The notes under the pieces are model-generated. The model saw only the letters and a list, made by a program, of their open reading frames with translations. It was not told the DNA's origin and made no database searches. From the NCBI GenBank assembly GCA_015492645.1, contig WGER01000031.1, positions 1 through 64,000 of the forward strand: 64,000 nt of DNA, in the 5' to 3' direction. Below are positions 43,991-53,113 of this stretch, one piece after another. Position 1 is the stretch's first letter; every line of letters begins with the position of its first letter. The DNA is from Nitrospirota bacterium (lineage in GTDB: Bacteria; Nitrospirota; Thermodesulfovibrionia; Thermodesulfovibrionales; JdFR-85). The translations under genes and the position numbers were made by a program.

Positions 43991-44206
43991 CCCTCAAACC
44001 TCCAGAACCATGTCTTGAATAAAATATTAGTCAATCCTGTCACTTATATGCAAGCAGTCATTCAGGTTCCGGATTGCTGAAAAATCCAGATCTCCGTGCT
44101 ATCCCTGATTCGTCTTTAGAACTCGGTAGTGCCCACTAAAAACTAAATATTTTCCATCTGTTTTAACGGAGACTATTGAGGGGATTTAAATCTGAAAGGA
44201 GTAAAG

Positions 44207-45076
44207 TCAGTCTCTTAACCTCACAAGCATGTTGTCAATGAGCCGTGCAGGCCCTATTATGACTGCTATAGCAAGGAGTACCTCTGAGCCACTGTAGTCT
44301 TCACGCTGCCTCTGTGACAGGTCTTCAAGACTCTCCGGGTCATAGACCGATGCATACTGGATCTCCTTTACATGGGGCTCTGAACTGAGGGTTTCTACCA
44401 TAAGTGTCTTCACGGTCCCAAAGTCCTCACCTCTCTCCAGTGCCTCCTTTGCCCTGAGGAGCGTCCTGTAAATCACGGTGGCAGAGCGTCTCTCTGACTC
44501 TGACAGGTACTGGTTTCTTGAACTCATTGCAAGACCATCTACTTCACGGACAGTGGGACAGGTGATTATCTGGACATCCATATTCAGGTCTCTCACCATC
44601 CTCTTGATAATAAGGGCCTGCTGATAGTCCTTTAACCCGAAATATGCCCTGTGAGGCATCACGATATTAAACAACTTGGTCACCACTGTCGCCACGCCCC
44701 TGAAGTGGCTTGGTCTGAAGAGACCACAGAGATGGTTGGAGAGTCCTTCCACCTCCACATATGTGGAGTAACCTTCAGGATACATCTCCTCCACAGATGG
44801 AAAGAACAGTATATCGACTCCAAGGGACCTCAGTTTTTCAGAGTCACCCTCAAGGTCCCTGGGGTATCTCTCATAGTCTTCTGTGGGGCCAAACTGTGTT
44901 GGGTTAACAAATATGCTTACCACCGTGGTATCGTTTTCTTCCTTACACCTCCTAATGAGACTTAGATGACCTTCATGGAGTGCACCCATAGTAGGCACAA
45001 ATCCAATCTCCTTGCCCTCCCTTCTCAAGGCCCTTGAGGTCTCCTGCATCTGTCCTATATGTTCAATCACTTTCAT
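44207..45076 (-). CDS. panC: Pantothenate synthetase
   Basis: The 289-residue protein has PTMGALHEGHLSLIRR, VSIFVNPTQFGPTEDYERYP, and YFGLKDYQQALIIKRM, with SSRNQYLSESER of the ATP site. It joins pantoate and beta-alanine using ATP in coenzyme A synthesis. Its start overlaps the ispG end by 14 bp. panB and panD are not in the window. Confidence 0.95.
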   Translation of the reverse strand: MKVIEHIGQMQETSRALRREGKEIGFVPTMGALHEGHLSLIRRCKEENDTTVVSIFVNPTQFGPTEDYERYPRDLEGDSEKLRSLGVDILFFPSVEEMYPEGYSTYVEVEGLSNHLCGLFRPSHFRGVATVVTKLFNIVMPHRAYFGLKDYQQALIIKRMVRDLNMDVQIITCPTVREVDGLAMSSRNQYLSESERRSATVIYRTLLRAKEALERGEDFGTVKTLMVETLSSEPHVKEIQYASVYDPESLEDLSQRQREDYSGSEVLLAIAVIIGPARLIDNMLVRLRD

Positions 45077-46133
45077 CCTGTGTCTCTTCTGCCATTATGA
45101 GGGAGAGGAGGTGATTCACCACCCTCTCCTCTGGCACCTTTCCGAGGACCTTGCCATGTCTGAAGATCAGGGCCTCACCCCTTCCACCAGCCAGACCAAA
45201 GTCTGCCTCCCTCGCCTCACCAGGTCCATTCACCATACATCCCATTACAGCCACCCTGTAGGGTCTATTAACATCCCTCAGGGACCTCTTTACCTCTCTT
45301 ACAAGACCCTGGATATCCACCTTGCATCTACCACAGGTGGGGCAGGAGTAGACCTCAACCCCCCTTTCCCTTATACCGAGGCATGAGAGAATCCTGTAGG
45401 CAGTCTCCACCTCAACCCAGGGAGGTGCCGTGAGAGAGACCCTGATTGTATCGCCTATACCTTCATAGAGGAGTATCCCCAGCCCAACACTGCTCCTGAT
45501 CAGACCCTCTGGTGGAGGTCCCGCCTCAGTTATCCCTATATGCAATGGATAATCAAACTCCTCTGAGAATGCCCTGTAGGCCTCAACAGTCAGAGGTACA
45601 GAGGTCCCCTTCAGAGAGACCTTTATCAGATGAAAATCCAGTTCCTCAAGGGTCTCTATCTGTCTGCGGGCGGCCTCAACAAGGGCCTCAGGCGTTGGAT
45701 GACCATACCTCTTCAGGATGTCCTTTGGCAGAGAGCCTGAATTGACACCAACCCTTATCGGTACCCCCCTCTCCTTCGCCACGGTTACCACCTCCTTCAC
45801 CTTCCATGAGGCCCCAATATTGCCAGGATTGATCCTCAATCCGTGAACACCTGCCCTGATGGCACCGATCGCAAGTTTCCAGTCAAAGTGTACATCTGCT
45901 ATGATGGGGATCTCCGTCCTGGTGAGTATGTACTTGAGGGCCTCCACAGATTGCTCATCTGGTACCGCCACCCTCACTATCTCACAACCAGCCCTCTGGA
46001 GCCTCCTTATCTGCCTGATAGTTGCCCTGGTATCAGTGGTGAAGGTCTTTGTCATGGATTGTACCACCACAGGTGCATCCCCTCCAACGGGTACATCACC
46101 AATCCTCACCTGTCTCGTTCTTCTCCTCTTCAT
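45063..46133 (-). CDS. ispG: (E)-4-hydroxy-3-methylbut-2-enyl-diphosphate synthase
   Basis: The 356-residue protein starts with VRIGDVPVGGDAPVVVQSMT and has a TIM barrel followed by an iron-sulfur domain with CPTCGRC and GCMVNGPGEAREADFG. These are the ligands of the 4Fe-4S cluster. IspG performs the penultimate step of the MEP isoprenoid pathway. panC overlaps its 3' end. The gene diverges from cimA. Confidence 0.95.
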   Translation of the reverse strand: MKRRRTRQVRIGDVPVGGDAPVVVQSMTKTFTTDTRATIRQIRRLQRAGCEIVRVAVPDEQSVEALKYILTRTEIPIIADVHFDWKLAIGAIRAGVHGLRINPGNIGASWKVKEVVTVAKERGVPIRVGVNSGSLPKDILKRYGHPTPEALVEAARRQIETLEELDFHLIKVSLKGTSVPLTVEAYRAFSEEFDYPLHIGITEAGPPPEGLIRSSVGLGILLYEGIGDTIRVSLTAPPWVEVETAYRILSCLGIRERGVEVYSCPTCGRCKVDIQGLVREVKRSLRDVNRPYRVAVMGCMVNGPGEAREADFGLAGGRGEALIFRHGKVLGKVPEERVVNHLLSLIMAEETQDESD

Positions 46134-46233
46134 AAGGATATTTTAGCATTTCTATCACTGAGTATGCGTCAGATCAGGATCGGCAAATCTGGGTATGCGG
46201 AATTTATTGACTTTTTATGTTATATTAAAGATT

Positions 46234-47811
46234 ATGAAAAAGATAGAGATATACGACACCACATTGAGAGACGGAACCCAGGCCGAGGATATAACCTTCA
46301 GTGTGGAGGATAAACTCAGGATCACCGAGAAACTTGACGAACTGGGAGTACACTTTGTTGAGGGTGGCTGGCCCGGCTCCAACCCCAAAGATGCAGAATA
46401 CTTCAGAAAGGTAAAGAAACTCCCTCTCCACAACACAAGGGTTGTGGCCTTTGGCAGCACCCACAGGGCATCCCTCCCCGTAGACAGGGACCCGAATATA
46501 AGGGCACTGCTGGATGCAAACACAGGGGCTATCACGGTGTTTGGCAAGACCTGGGACTTCCATGCCACCCATGCACTGAAGGTGAGTTTAGAACGGAATC
46601 TGGAGCTGATCCATGACACCCTGAGTTATTTAAGGCCAGAGGTTGACCTCCTCATCTTTGATGCAGAGCACTTCTACGATGGCTACAGGGCGAACCCTGA
46701 ATACGCCCTGAAGTGCCTCATGGTAGCCCAGGAGGCAGGGGCGGACAGGATCGTCCTCTGCGATACAAATGGCGGGAGTCTCCCCCACCAGGTCTCCGAG
46801 ATAACTAGGAAGGTGAAAAAGGCCCTCAAGACCCCCATCGGGATACATGCCCATAATGACACTGATTGTGCTGTTGCAAACTCCATTATGGCGGTAAAGG
46901 CCGGAGCAGTGCATGTGCAGGGGACCATCAATGGACTGGGTGAAAGATGCGGTAACGCCAATCTCTGCTCCATAATCCCGAATCTACAGTTAAAAATGGG
47001 GCTCAGGTGTATTTCCGATGAACAGTTAAGAAAACTCCGGGAGGTCTCACGTTTTGTGAACGAACTGGCCAACCTCAGGCATTTCAAGCGTCAGCCCTAT
47101 GTGGGTGATAGTGCCTTTGCCCACAAAGGTGGTGTCCATGTCTCAGCGATTGAGAAGCACCCTGAGACATATGAACATATAAGACCTGAACTGGTTGGCA
47201 ACTCAAGAAGGATACTCATCTCTGACCTTGCAGGTAGAAGCAATATCCTGAGGAAGACCGAGGAGTTCGGTATACTCCTGAAGAAGGACTCTCCACTGCT
47301 TGCTGAGATACTGCATCAGGTGAAGGAACTGGAGAATCAGGGCTTCCAGTTTGAGGCAGCCGAGGCATCCTTCGAACTCCTTGTCAAGAAGATAATGGGG
47401 CTCCACAGGAGGTTCTTTGATCTTATAGGATTCAGGGTCATAGTGGAAAAACGGTCTGAGACTGAGGAGCCGATCAGTGAGGCAACCATAATGGTGAGGG
47501 TGGGGGGGCACATTGAGCATACAGCAGCCACAGGTAATGGTCCAGTGAACGCCCTTGATAATGCCCTCCGCAAGGCGCTCGAGAAGTTCTATCCTGAACT
47601 GAAACAGGTCAGGCTCTATGACTACAAGGTGAGGGTCCTCACTGCTGGCAGGGGAACAGCAGCCAAGGTGAGGGTCCTGATCGAGTCCGGCGATGATGGC
47701 AGTAGATGGGGTACCGTGGGTGTCTCCGAGAACATTATAGAGGCCTCCTGGCAGGCACTTGTTGACAGCATTGAATACAAATTGATGAGAGAAGAGATGG
47801 GTCAGGGATAA
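46234..47811 (+). CDS. cimA: Citramalate synthase
   Basis: The protein (525 residues from ATG 46234) starts [20 protein letters not shown] and has [25 protein letters not shown] and [15 protein letters not shown], as in CimA-type (R)-citramalate synthases; the C-terminal third is the LeuA-like allosteric domain. It condenses pyruvate with acetyl-CoA, giving 2-oxobutyrate for isoleucine by way of LeuCD and LeuB. The track start is 13 codons upstream in a different-looking leader, so MKKIEIYD is preferred. scpB follows. Confidence 0.92.
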   Translation: MKKIEIYDTTLRDGTQAEDITFSVEDKLRITEKLDELGVHFVEGGWPGSNPKDAEYFRKVKKLPLHNTRVVAFGSTHRASLPVDRDPNIRALLDANTGAITVFGKTWDFHATHALKVSLERNLELIHDTLSYLRPEVDLLIFDAEHFYDGYRANPEYALKCLMVAQEAGADRIVLCDTNGGSLPHQVSEITRKVKKALKTPIGIHAHNDTDCAVANSIMAVKAGAVHVQGTINGLGERCGNANLCSIIPNLQLKMGLRCISDEQLRKLREVSRFVNELANLRHFKRQPYVGDSAFAHKGGVHVSAIEKHPETYEHIRPELVGNSRRILISDLAGRSNILRKTEEFGILLKKDSPLLAEILHQVKELENQGFQFEAAEASFELLVKKIMGLHRRFFDLIGFRVIVEKRSETEEPISEATIMVRVGGHIEHTAATGNGPVNALDNALRKALEKFYPELKQVRLYDYKVRVLTAGRGTAAKVRVLIESGDDGSRWGTVGVSENIIEASWQALVDSIEYKLMREEMGQG

Positions 47812-47812
47812 G

Positions 47813-48337
47813 GTGCGGACTGAGAAAAAGCCGGTGATAGAGGCACTGCTCTTCGTCGCAGGTACCCCCCTCTCACTAAAGGAACTTCAGAAACTCACCG
47901 GTCTTCCTAAAGGAGAGATCCAGACCCTGATTTCAGAACTCCAGGCGGAGTATACCCGGAGGGGCTCAGGTATAAGGATCGTGGAGGTGGCAGAGGGATA
48001 CCAGATGGTGACCGCCCCTGAGGTGGCTGAGTGGATAAAACCCCTGAAAGGTGGACAGGCAGGCGCCAAACTCTCCCGGGCCGCCCTTGAGACCCTCGCA
48101 ATAGTGGCATATCGTCAGCCAATTACAAAGGCAGAAATAGAAGAACTGCGAGGGGTAAATTCTGATGCCGTGATAAAGAGCCTCCTTGAGAAGAGACTCA
48201 TCAGGGTCGTGGGTAAGAAGGAGGTGCCCGGCAGGCCCCTGCTCTATGGCACCACTAAGGAGTTCCTCCTCTACTTCGGACTGAAGGACCTCTCAGAGTT
48301 GCCAGAGATCGAGGAACTCGCTCCTGGAGAACTCTAA
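47813..48337 (+). CDS. scpB: Segregation and condensation protein B
   Basis: The 174-residue protein has two winged-helix domains: KPVIEALLFVAGTPLSLKEL and ARLSRAALETLAIVAYRQPI-type sequence (KLSRAALETLAIVAYRQPIT), then LIRVVGKKEVPGRPLLYGTT. It binds ScpA and SMC in chromosome condensation. The start is GTG, one base after the cimA stop. scpA is not adjacent. The 3' end overlaps convergent cobO by 4 bp. Confidence 0.93.
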   Translation: MRTEKKPVIEALLFVAGTPLSLKELQKLTGLPKGEIQTLISELQAEYTRRGSGIRIVEVAEGYQMVTAPEVAEWIKPLKGGQAGAKLSRAALETLAIVAYRQPITKAEIEELRGVNSDAVIKSLLEKRLIRVVGKKEVPGRPLLYGTTKEFLLYFGLKDLSELPEIEELAPGEL

Positions 48338-48840
48338 TACTCAATCCCCTCTCTTGCCTTCAGCCCCTTCTGATGGGGGTGCTTTATCGCCTTCATATAG
48401 GTGACATAATCAGCCACCTCTATCATCCTGTCAGTCGCACCCCTGCCTGTGAGGACCAGTTCCGTCTGACCGGGAAACTGTTTGATAAACCGGATCGCCT
48501 CCTCTTCCTCCAGCATCCCGCTGTTCAAGAGGTTGTTGAATTCGTCTATCACAACCATATCATAATTATGTGCATCAGACAGGAGTTCCCCAAGTATCTG
48601 CCTCACTCTTATGGCCACCCTGTCCCTGTCTATTTCAGGGGAAAAGAGCGGTGATGGCACATCCCTGTATCTCTTCACCTTGATGGAGAGTGCCTCCATC
48701 AGTTCGGTCTCCCCTCCCTCAGCAGTGGTCTTCATCACCTGCACGAATAGGACCCTCAACCCCCTGCTCTTTGCCCTGAGGGCGAGTCCCACAGCAGCAG
48801 TCGTCTTCCCCTTGCCCTCACCTGTGTAGATGTGTATCAC
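48334..48840 (-). CDS. cobO: Corrinoid adenosyltransferase (CobO/BtuR type)
   Basis: The 168-residue protein opens with the P-loop IYTGEGKGKTTAAVGLALRA and has VVIDEFNNLL and ELVLTGRGA of the CobO family. It transfers the adenosyl group from ATP to cob(I)alamin, making coenzyme B12 or salvage forms. It overlaps the TPR lipoprotein gene by 23 bp and is last in the secretion operon. No other cobalamin gene is near. Confidence 0.93.
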   Translation of the reverse strand: MIHIYTGEGKGKTTAAVGLALRAKSRGLRVLFVQVMKTTAEGGETELMEALSIKVKRYRDVPSPLFSPEIDRDRVAIRVRQILGELLSDAHNYDMVVIDEFNNLLNSGMLEEEEAIRFIKQFPGQTELVLTGRGATDRMIEVADYVTYMKAIKHPHQKGLKAREGIEY

Positions 48841-49288
48841 CCAGTTTCTCCCTTATGCATTTAAGTGTATCCCTGTAGATGGCCTCCCTTTCTGGCCGCT
48901 CCTTCAGGGCCTGCTGTATAAGGGCCTCCGCCTCTTTGAGCCTTTTGCCAAGGGTGCAGTAAAGCCATGCAAGGTTGTTCATCGCATCAGGGGCCACACT
49001 GGAGTGTCTCATCGCCTTCCTGTAGAACATCTCGGCATCCTCATATCTTTTAGTCCTGTAACAGAGGTTGCCTGCTGCAAGCAGGGCCTCGGGGACACTG
49101 GCAGAGGCCTTTCTGTAGTGCTCAAGGGCAAGTTCATATTCGCCCCTCCTTTCATAGACATAACCCAGACTGAGGTGTTCCTCCGGGGTAAGTGGATCAA
49201 CCTCCTTTACCACCTTTACCCCACTACAGCCCACAGAAAGGATGATCAGTAGCAGGAGAAATCTCTCTGCCCTGCTGACCTGCACCAT
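48818..49288 (-). CDS. TPR lipoprotein (PA2778-like C-terminal partner)
   Basis: The protein (156 residues from ATG 49288) has a lipoprotein signal with lipobox LSVGCSG, then three to four TPR units (SLGYVYERRGEYELALEHY, AAGNLCYRTKRYEDAEMFY, NNLAWLYCTLGKRLKEAE). The internal ATG is chosen because it overlaps the C39 stop (TGATG) and gives a clean signal peptide. In Pseudomonas a C39 peptidase and TPR domain are one protein (PA2778); here they are separate genes. Confidence 0.82.
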   Translation of the reverse strand: MVQVSRAERFLLLLIILSVGCSGVKVVKEVDPLTPEEHLSLGYVYERRGEYELALEHYRKASASVPEALLAAGNLCYRTKRYEDAEMFYRKAMRHSSVAPDAMNNLAWLYCTLGKRLKEAEALIQQALKERPEREAIYRDTLKCIREKLGDTHLHR

Positions 49289-49821
49289 CAATCTCCTGCC
49301 TTTATCAGGAGGCTCCAGTAACCTGTCCTCCTCCATATTCTCAGAAACCTCTCGTACGGGATGAAATGGTTTCTCCTTGTATCGGTATGGACAAGCACCC
49401 CTTCCTCCGAGTACCCAGTGACTACCAGGAAGTGGTTCTTCTGTAGACCTGCTATCCCGTAGTCAACCATTACGATGAGCGGGATCCCCTCATCCAATCT
49501 CTCTTTCAGGTCTCTGAGGCCCCCTCTGTAGAGCCTCGCCTCAAGGCCATGCCTTTCGGCATAAAGCAGCAGGTCAATACTCAATGTGCCCTTCAGTCTT
49601 GGATTATAGACCTCGGCTGCCACGTCCTCTATGGTTGTCACCTGTCCCCAGTAGGAAAGTACTGAGGCCAGTGCAGAGGCACCACAGAGCCCCCCCTCAT
49701 AGGGGTAGAAGGGGACATCAAGCAACACATCTGTCCCTCTGCCCCTCTCAATGGTGGCTGAGCACCCGGCCAGCAGGAAAAGGAGACAGAGGGCCAGTCC
49801 TTCAGCCTTCAACCACCACAA
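49288..49821 (-). CDS. C39-like cysteine peptidase lipoprotein (PA2778-like)
   Basis: The 177-residue protein has a lipobox LLAGCSA, then a C39-like domain: nucleophile Cys in GGLCGASALASVLSYWG, His in NHFLVVTGY and acidic TDTRRNHF. C39 enzymes cut after double glycine in exported peptides, but this lipoprotein lacks an ABC transporter and is more like PA2778. It overlaps the PA2779-like gene by 20 bp and the TPR lipoprotein by one base. A substrate is not evident. Confidence 0.85.
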   Translation of the reverse strand: MWWLKAEGLALCLLFLLAGCSATIERGRGTDVLLDVPFYPYEGGLCGASALASVLSYWGQVTTIEDVAAEVYNPRLKGTLSIDLLLYAERHGLEARLYRGGLRDLKERLDEGIPLIVMVDYGIAGLQKNHFLVVTGYSEEGVLVHTDTRRNHFIPYERFLRIWRRTGYWSLLIKAGD

Positions 49822-50188
49822 TCCTGTGTCCGGTAAGTTGTAGGAGTATCACCACCAGTATGGCTATTACCAGGAGGGTGACCAGAAGACCAAGACCGCT
49901 GTCACCACCTACCCTTATCCCATCCAGTTGACTTACGAGGTGATGCAGTTGATCATCATCGAGTCCCTTTAGCCTCTGCATCACCTCCTCTTCTGTTAGC
50001 CCAACTGACCTCAGTTTTTCCTTCAGGATCTTTGTCTCAAGAAGTTTCTGCAGTTTCAGGAGGTCTGCCTCTCTGTCCATCTGAGTGGCGATGAGGGTCT
50101 CTGTGTCAACAAGTGCAGAGGTTGCAGAGGTGACAGATGAGAAGATGCTGAAGGTGAGAGCAACTACCAGGGCGATGAATCTCCTCAT
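49802..50188 (-). CDS. PA2779-family membrane protein
   Basis: The 128-residue protein has a signal peptide, a charged helical region (about 25-95) with LTEEEVMQRLKGLDDDQLHHL, and a C-terminal membrane helix (GLLVTLLVIAILVVILLQL). This matches the small PA2779 family, which is encoded next to PA2778-like C39 peptidases. The function of the pair is unknown. It lies 20 bp after gspD and ends within the C39 gene. Confidence 0.8.
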   Translation of the reverse strand: MRRFIALVVALTFSIFSSVTSATSALVDTETLIATQMDREADLLKLQKLLETKILKEKLRSVGLTEEEVMQRLKGLDDDQLHHLVSQLDGIRVGGDSGLGLLVTLLVIAILVVILLQLTGHRIVVVEG

Positions 50189-50208
50189 AATACACCTCCT
50201 ATTTTTAT

Positions 50209-52116
50209 TTAAGGACCTCCTCTAAAAGGGGTCCCGCCTGGCCTTCTCATCTCATCTATCTCCTTCTTGATGGTCTTAATCCTGTCCTGAAAGTCCCTGA
50301 GTATCCTGTCCACATCCTCCTCTGACCTGATTATATGGGGTGTGACCATCACAATCAACTCGGTTTTTACATCTTTCTCATTTGTTGTCCTGAAGAGGCC
50401 CCCTAGCAGAGGTATATCACTCAACAAGGGCACCCCGCTCTGGGAGGTTGTCTTTTTTGTTGAGATGAGGCCGCCTATCAGGAGTGAGTGCCCGTCCTTT
50501 ACCACACCTGTGGTCTGGGCCCTTCTGGTAATAAAACCCTGAAAGTCCTGATCCGCCACTTTATAGGTCTGCCCAGGACTGCTGAATTCCTGACTTATCT
50601 TGAGTGTCACCTTACCCTTTTCACTTATATGGGGTGTTACTGTGAGTATGATACCCGCGGTCCTGTACTGAATCTGACCTGTAGAGACAAGGGTGGTAGC
50701 GCCGGTGCCTGTGGCTGGCTGCTGGGTCAATCCTGTTGCTATTGGTATCTCGTCGCCTATCTCAATCTTCGCCTCCCTGTTGTCAAGTGCCAGGATATGG
50801 GGACTCGCAAGGACATTAAGGGCACCTCTGGATACAAGGAAGTTTATTATCGAGTTCACCTGTGTTGCATTGAGCACACCGGAGACGATGGTGGAAAAAC
50901 CACTGCTCTGTACTGGCAGGATCTTGCCCTCTTCAGTTGTGCCGAAGAGACCACCCTGTCCTATATTCACATTCTGGACCGTCACACTCGTACCACCGAA
51001 CTTCTTCAATAACCACTCCAGTCCATAACGTGTACTGTCAGTGAGCGTTATCTCTCCGATAAGGACCTCTATCAGGACCTGCTTTGGAGGTATATCCAGT
51101 TTCTTCAGTGTCTGAAGTATCGTGAGATAGTCAGAGGGGCTCGCCTTTATGATCAGGGCATTTATGTCCTCATAGGCAGTAATAGTAATCTCGCCCCTCA
51201 CCTCTCCAGGCAGGGCCCCCACCACAGTGGGCTCCACCTGCTGAGGGGTCTTTTTTCTTGCGGGTACAAATCTTGCCTGTGGTCCTTTTCTGACAGGGAC
51301 CTTTCTCTCATTCCTGGCATACAACTGCTTCAGTACCTCTGCGAGTTTCTTAGCCTCGCCATTTTCAACATAATACACAAATGTCCTGATGTTTTCCCTA
51401 TCAGAGGGGGGTATGTCAACAGCCTCAAGGATCTTCATGATCTTCACGAGTGCATGGGGTCTTGCCGTGACAATAAGCAGATTAGTAGGCTCATAGACAA
51501 TGATGTCAGACCCCTTAGGGATCAATCCCCTTAACAGGGAGGCGGCATCAGAGGCCCTTACATACTCCAAGGGGATAATCTGGGTTACGAAGGTGGAATC
51601 AAGGACCATCTTCACCTCTCTGCCCTTCTGTACCTCGGTCGGCTCGGTCTTTGCTGTGCCGATTGGTACGATCTTGTACACAGGTCCATCCTTCACAGCA
51701 GTGAGTCCGTTTAACTCAAGTATGCTCTGGAAGACCTGAAAGAGGTCCCTGTAGGGGAATTTTCTATAAGACTGGATGGTCACCTTGCCGGATATTCCTG
51801 GCGATAACAAATAATTGATTCCGAGCAGTTCGCCGATAGTGGATATCACCGTCTGGATGTCGGCATCCTCAAAGTTGAGCACAATGTACCTCTGTTCTTT
51901 CTCACCTTCCACCCTCACAGGTTCCTGGGGTTTCTTTATCACCTTCTCTGGTCTCTGAGGGACTGCCTCTTCCGGTGGTTCAGGGAGTTTCAGTACCTCT
52001 TCTGCCTCCTCTCTCACCTCAGGAGGCCCGGATGGGGTGGCCTCTGGTCTTATCACCTCTTTCCTGGCACAACCCGCAAGAAGGGTGAGAAAGAGGAGAA
52101 AACAGAGGACTCTCAT
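50209..52116 (-). CDS. gspD: Type II secretion secretin GspD
   Basis: The 635-residue protein has a lipoprotein-type signal (LTLLAGCARK), a Pro/Glu-rich linker, N domains (QTVISTIGELLGINYLLSPG; later FVTQIIPLEYVRASDAASLL) and a secretin domain ending VPLLSDIPLLGGLFRTTNEK and LIVMVTPHII. It forms the outer-membrane pore of type II secretion. A lipidated secretin may not need a separate pilotin. It follows gspC with a 4-bp overlap and is last of the gsp genes. Confidence 0.93.
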   Translation of the reverse strand: MRVLCFLLFLTLLAGCARKEVIRPEATPSGPPEVREEAEEVLKLPEPPEEAVPQRPEKVIKKPQEPVRVEGEKEQRYIVLNFEDADIQTVISTIGELLGINYLLSPGISGKVTIQSYRKFPYRDLFQVFQSILELNGLTAVKDGPVYKIVPIGTAKTEPTEVQKGREVKMVLDSTFVTQIIPLEYVRASDAASLLRGLIPKGSDIIVYEPTNLLIVTARPHALVKIMKILEAVDIPPSDRENIRTFVYYVENGEAKKLAEVLKQLYARNERKVPVRKGPQARFVPARKKTPQQVEPTVVGALPGEVRGEITITAYEDINALIIKASPSDYLTILQTLKKLDIPPKQVLIEVLIGEITLTDSTRYGLEWLLKKFGGTSVTVQNVNIGQGGLFGTTEEGKILPVQSSGFSTIVSGVLNATQVNSIINFLVSRGALNVLASPHILALDNREAKIEIGDEIPIATGLTQQPATGTGATTLVSTGQIQYRTAGIILTVTPHISEKGKVTLKISQEFSSPGQTYKVADQDFQGFITRRAQTTGVVKDGHSLLIGGLISTKKTTSQSGVPLLSDIPLLGGLFRTTNEKDVKTELIVMVTPHIIRSEEDVDRILRDFQDRIKTIKKEIDEMRRPGGTPFRGGP

Positions 52117-52592
52117 TTCAGTTCCTCCACCTGTTTGAAGGTGAGTTCCAGGGGGATATCACCATACATCAGCCCCACCGTACGGTCATCAATCCTCATG
52201 ACCTTCACCTCTCCGACGCTCTCCCCTGTCTTCAGTCTCACCGGTTTTTTCTCCCCGATCTGAAGTATCGCTATGTATTCACCATACTGATTATAAACTA
52301 TTCCTTTCAGTACAATCTCTTCCCTCGGGACCTCCTCGTGTGGTACCTCCTCAGGCACTATCTCCGGCTCAGGGGGAGGCTCCCCCCTGCCTGGTACAAA
52401 GAGGTTCTTCTGTACCACAAGGCCCACCCAGTCCTCCGGTGGTTCTGTAGGTGAAGGTATCTCTATCTCTGTCTTCACCCTTTCGGGAGGCCTGAACTGT
52501 CCGGGTCTATAACTGAGAGCAGTGTAAAGAGAATAGGAGGCATAGGCAAGATAAATAAGGCAGAGAACCAACAAGAGGTGATATCTCTTCAA
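52113..52592 (-). CDS. gspC: Type II secretion inner-membrane protein GspC-like
   Basis: The 159-residue protein has one N-terminal membrane helix, a proline-rich linker, the homology region IVLKGIVYNQYGEYIAILQI...KPVRLKTGESVGEVKVMRID, and no PDZ domain. That is the HR domain by which GspC contacts the secretin. It overlaps gspM and gspD by 4 bp each. PilP of type IV pili is similar, but its neighbours support a GspC role. Confidence 0.8.
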   Translation of the reverse strand: MKRYHLLLVLCLIYLAYASYSLYTALSYRPGQFRPPERVKTEIEIPSPTEPPEDWVGLVVQKNLFVPGRGEPPPEPEIVPEEVPHEEVPREEIVLKGIVYNQYGEYIAILQIGEKKPVRLKTGESVGEVKVMRIDDRTVGLMYGDIPLELTFKQVEELK

Positions 52593-53113
52593 CTGTTCAC
52601 CTCCCTCATACTGAACCCTCTTATCTCCATCTCTACCCTCAACTGTCCCGGCTCCTTCACATTCATCTGCCTGATCTTCAGATACTCTATCTCAATGAGA
52701 TATCTCTCTGTACAGAGTGAGTTGAGGAACTCCACCACTGCCTTCAGATCTCCGGTGAAGGTCAACTGCAGGGGATAGACAATCAGGGTCTCTGTGTCTA
52801 CCGGTTCAAGTGGTCTCAGTGAAATTGTCTTCAGCCCTGCACTGTCAAGGCCCGACCTCACCAGTTCCTGCAACTGGACCCCCCCTCCTTTCAGCAGCCC
52901 TTTCTTCAGATCCTCAAGTTTGTCTGTGGCCGCCCTGAGGGCCTTCCCTATGACATCACCCTCAGCCAGTATCGATTCATACCTTTGAAGCCTCTTCTGT
53001 TTCTGAAACAGTTCATCCTCCATCAGGGGTATACGGGACTGTAGTGTCTGGACAACCAGAAAGACTGCCACGACGACTGCCACAGCCACCAGGAGGGTCT
53101 GCCTCTGTCTCAT
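52589..53113 (-). CDS. Type II secretion GspM/PilO-like protein
   Basis: The 174-residue protein has an N-terminal membrane helix, a coiled coil (about 30-70) and a ferredoxin-like periplasmic domain (LQLTFTGDLKAVVEFLNSL; LRVEMEIRGF). The layout fits GspM or PilO, which pair with GspL or PilN in the inner-membrane platform. Sequence similarity between those families is low, so GspM is inferred mainly from position after gspL. Confidence 0.7.
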   Translation of the reverse strand: MRQRQTLLVAVAVVVAVFLVVQTLQSRIPLMEDELFQKQKRLQRYESILAEGDVIGKALRAATDKLEDLKKGLLKGGGVQLQELVRSGLDSAGLKTISLRPLEPVDTETLIVYPLQLTFTGDLKAVVEFLNSLCTERYLIEIEYLKIRQMNVKEPGQLRVEMEIRGFSMREVNS

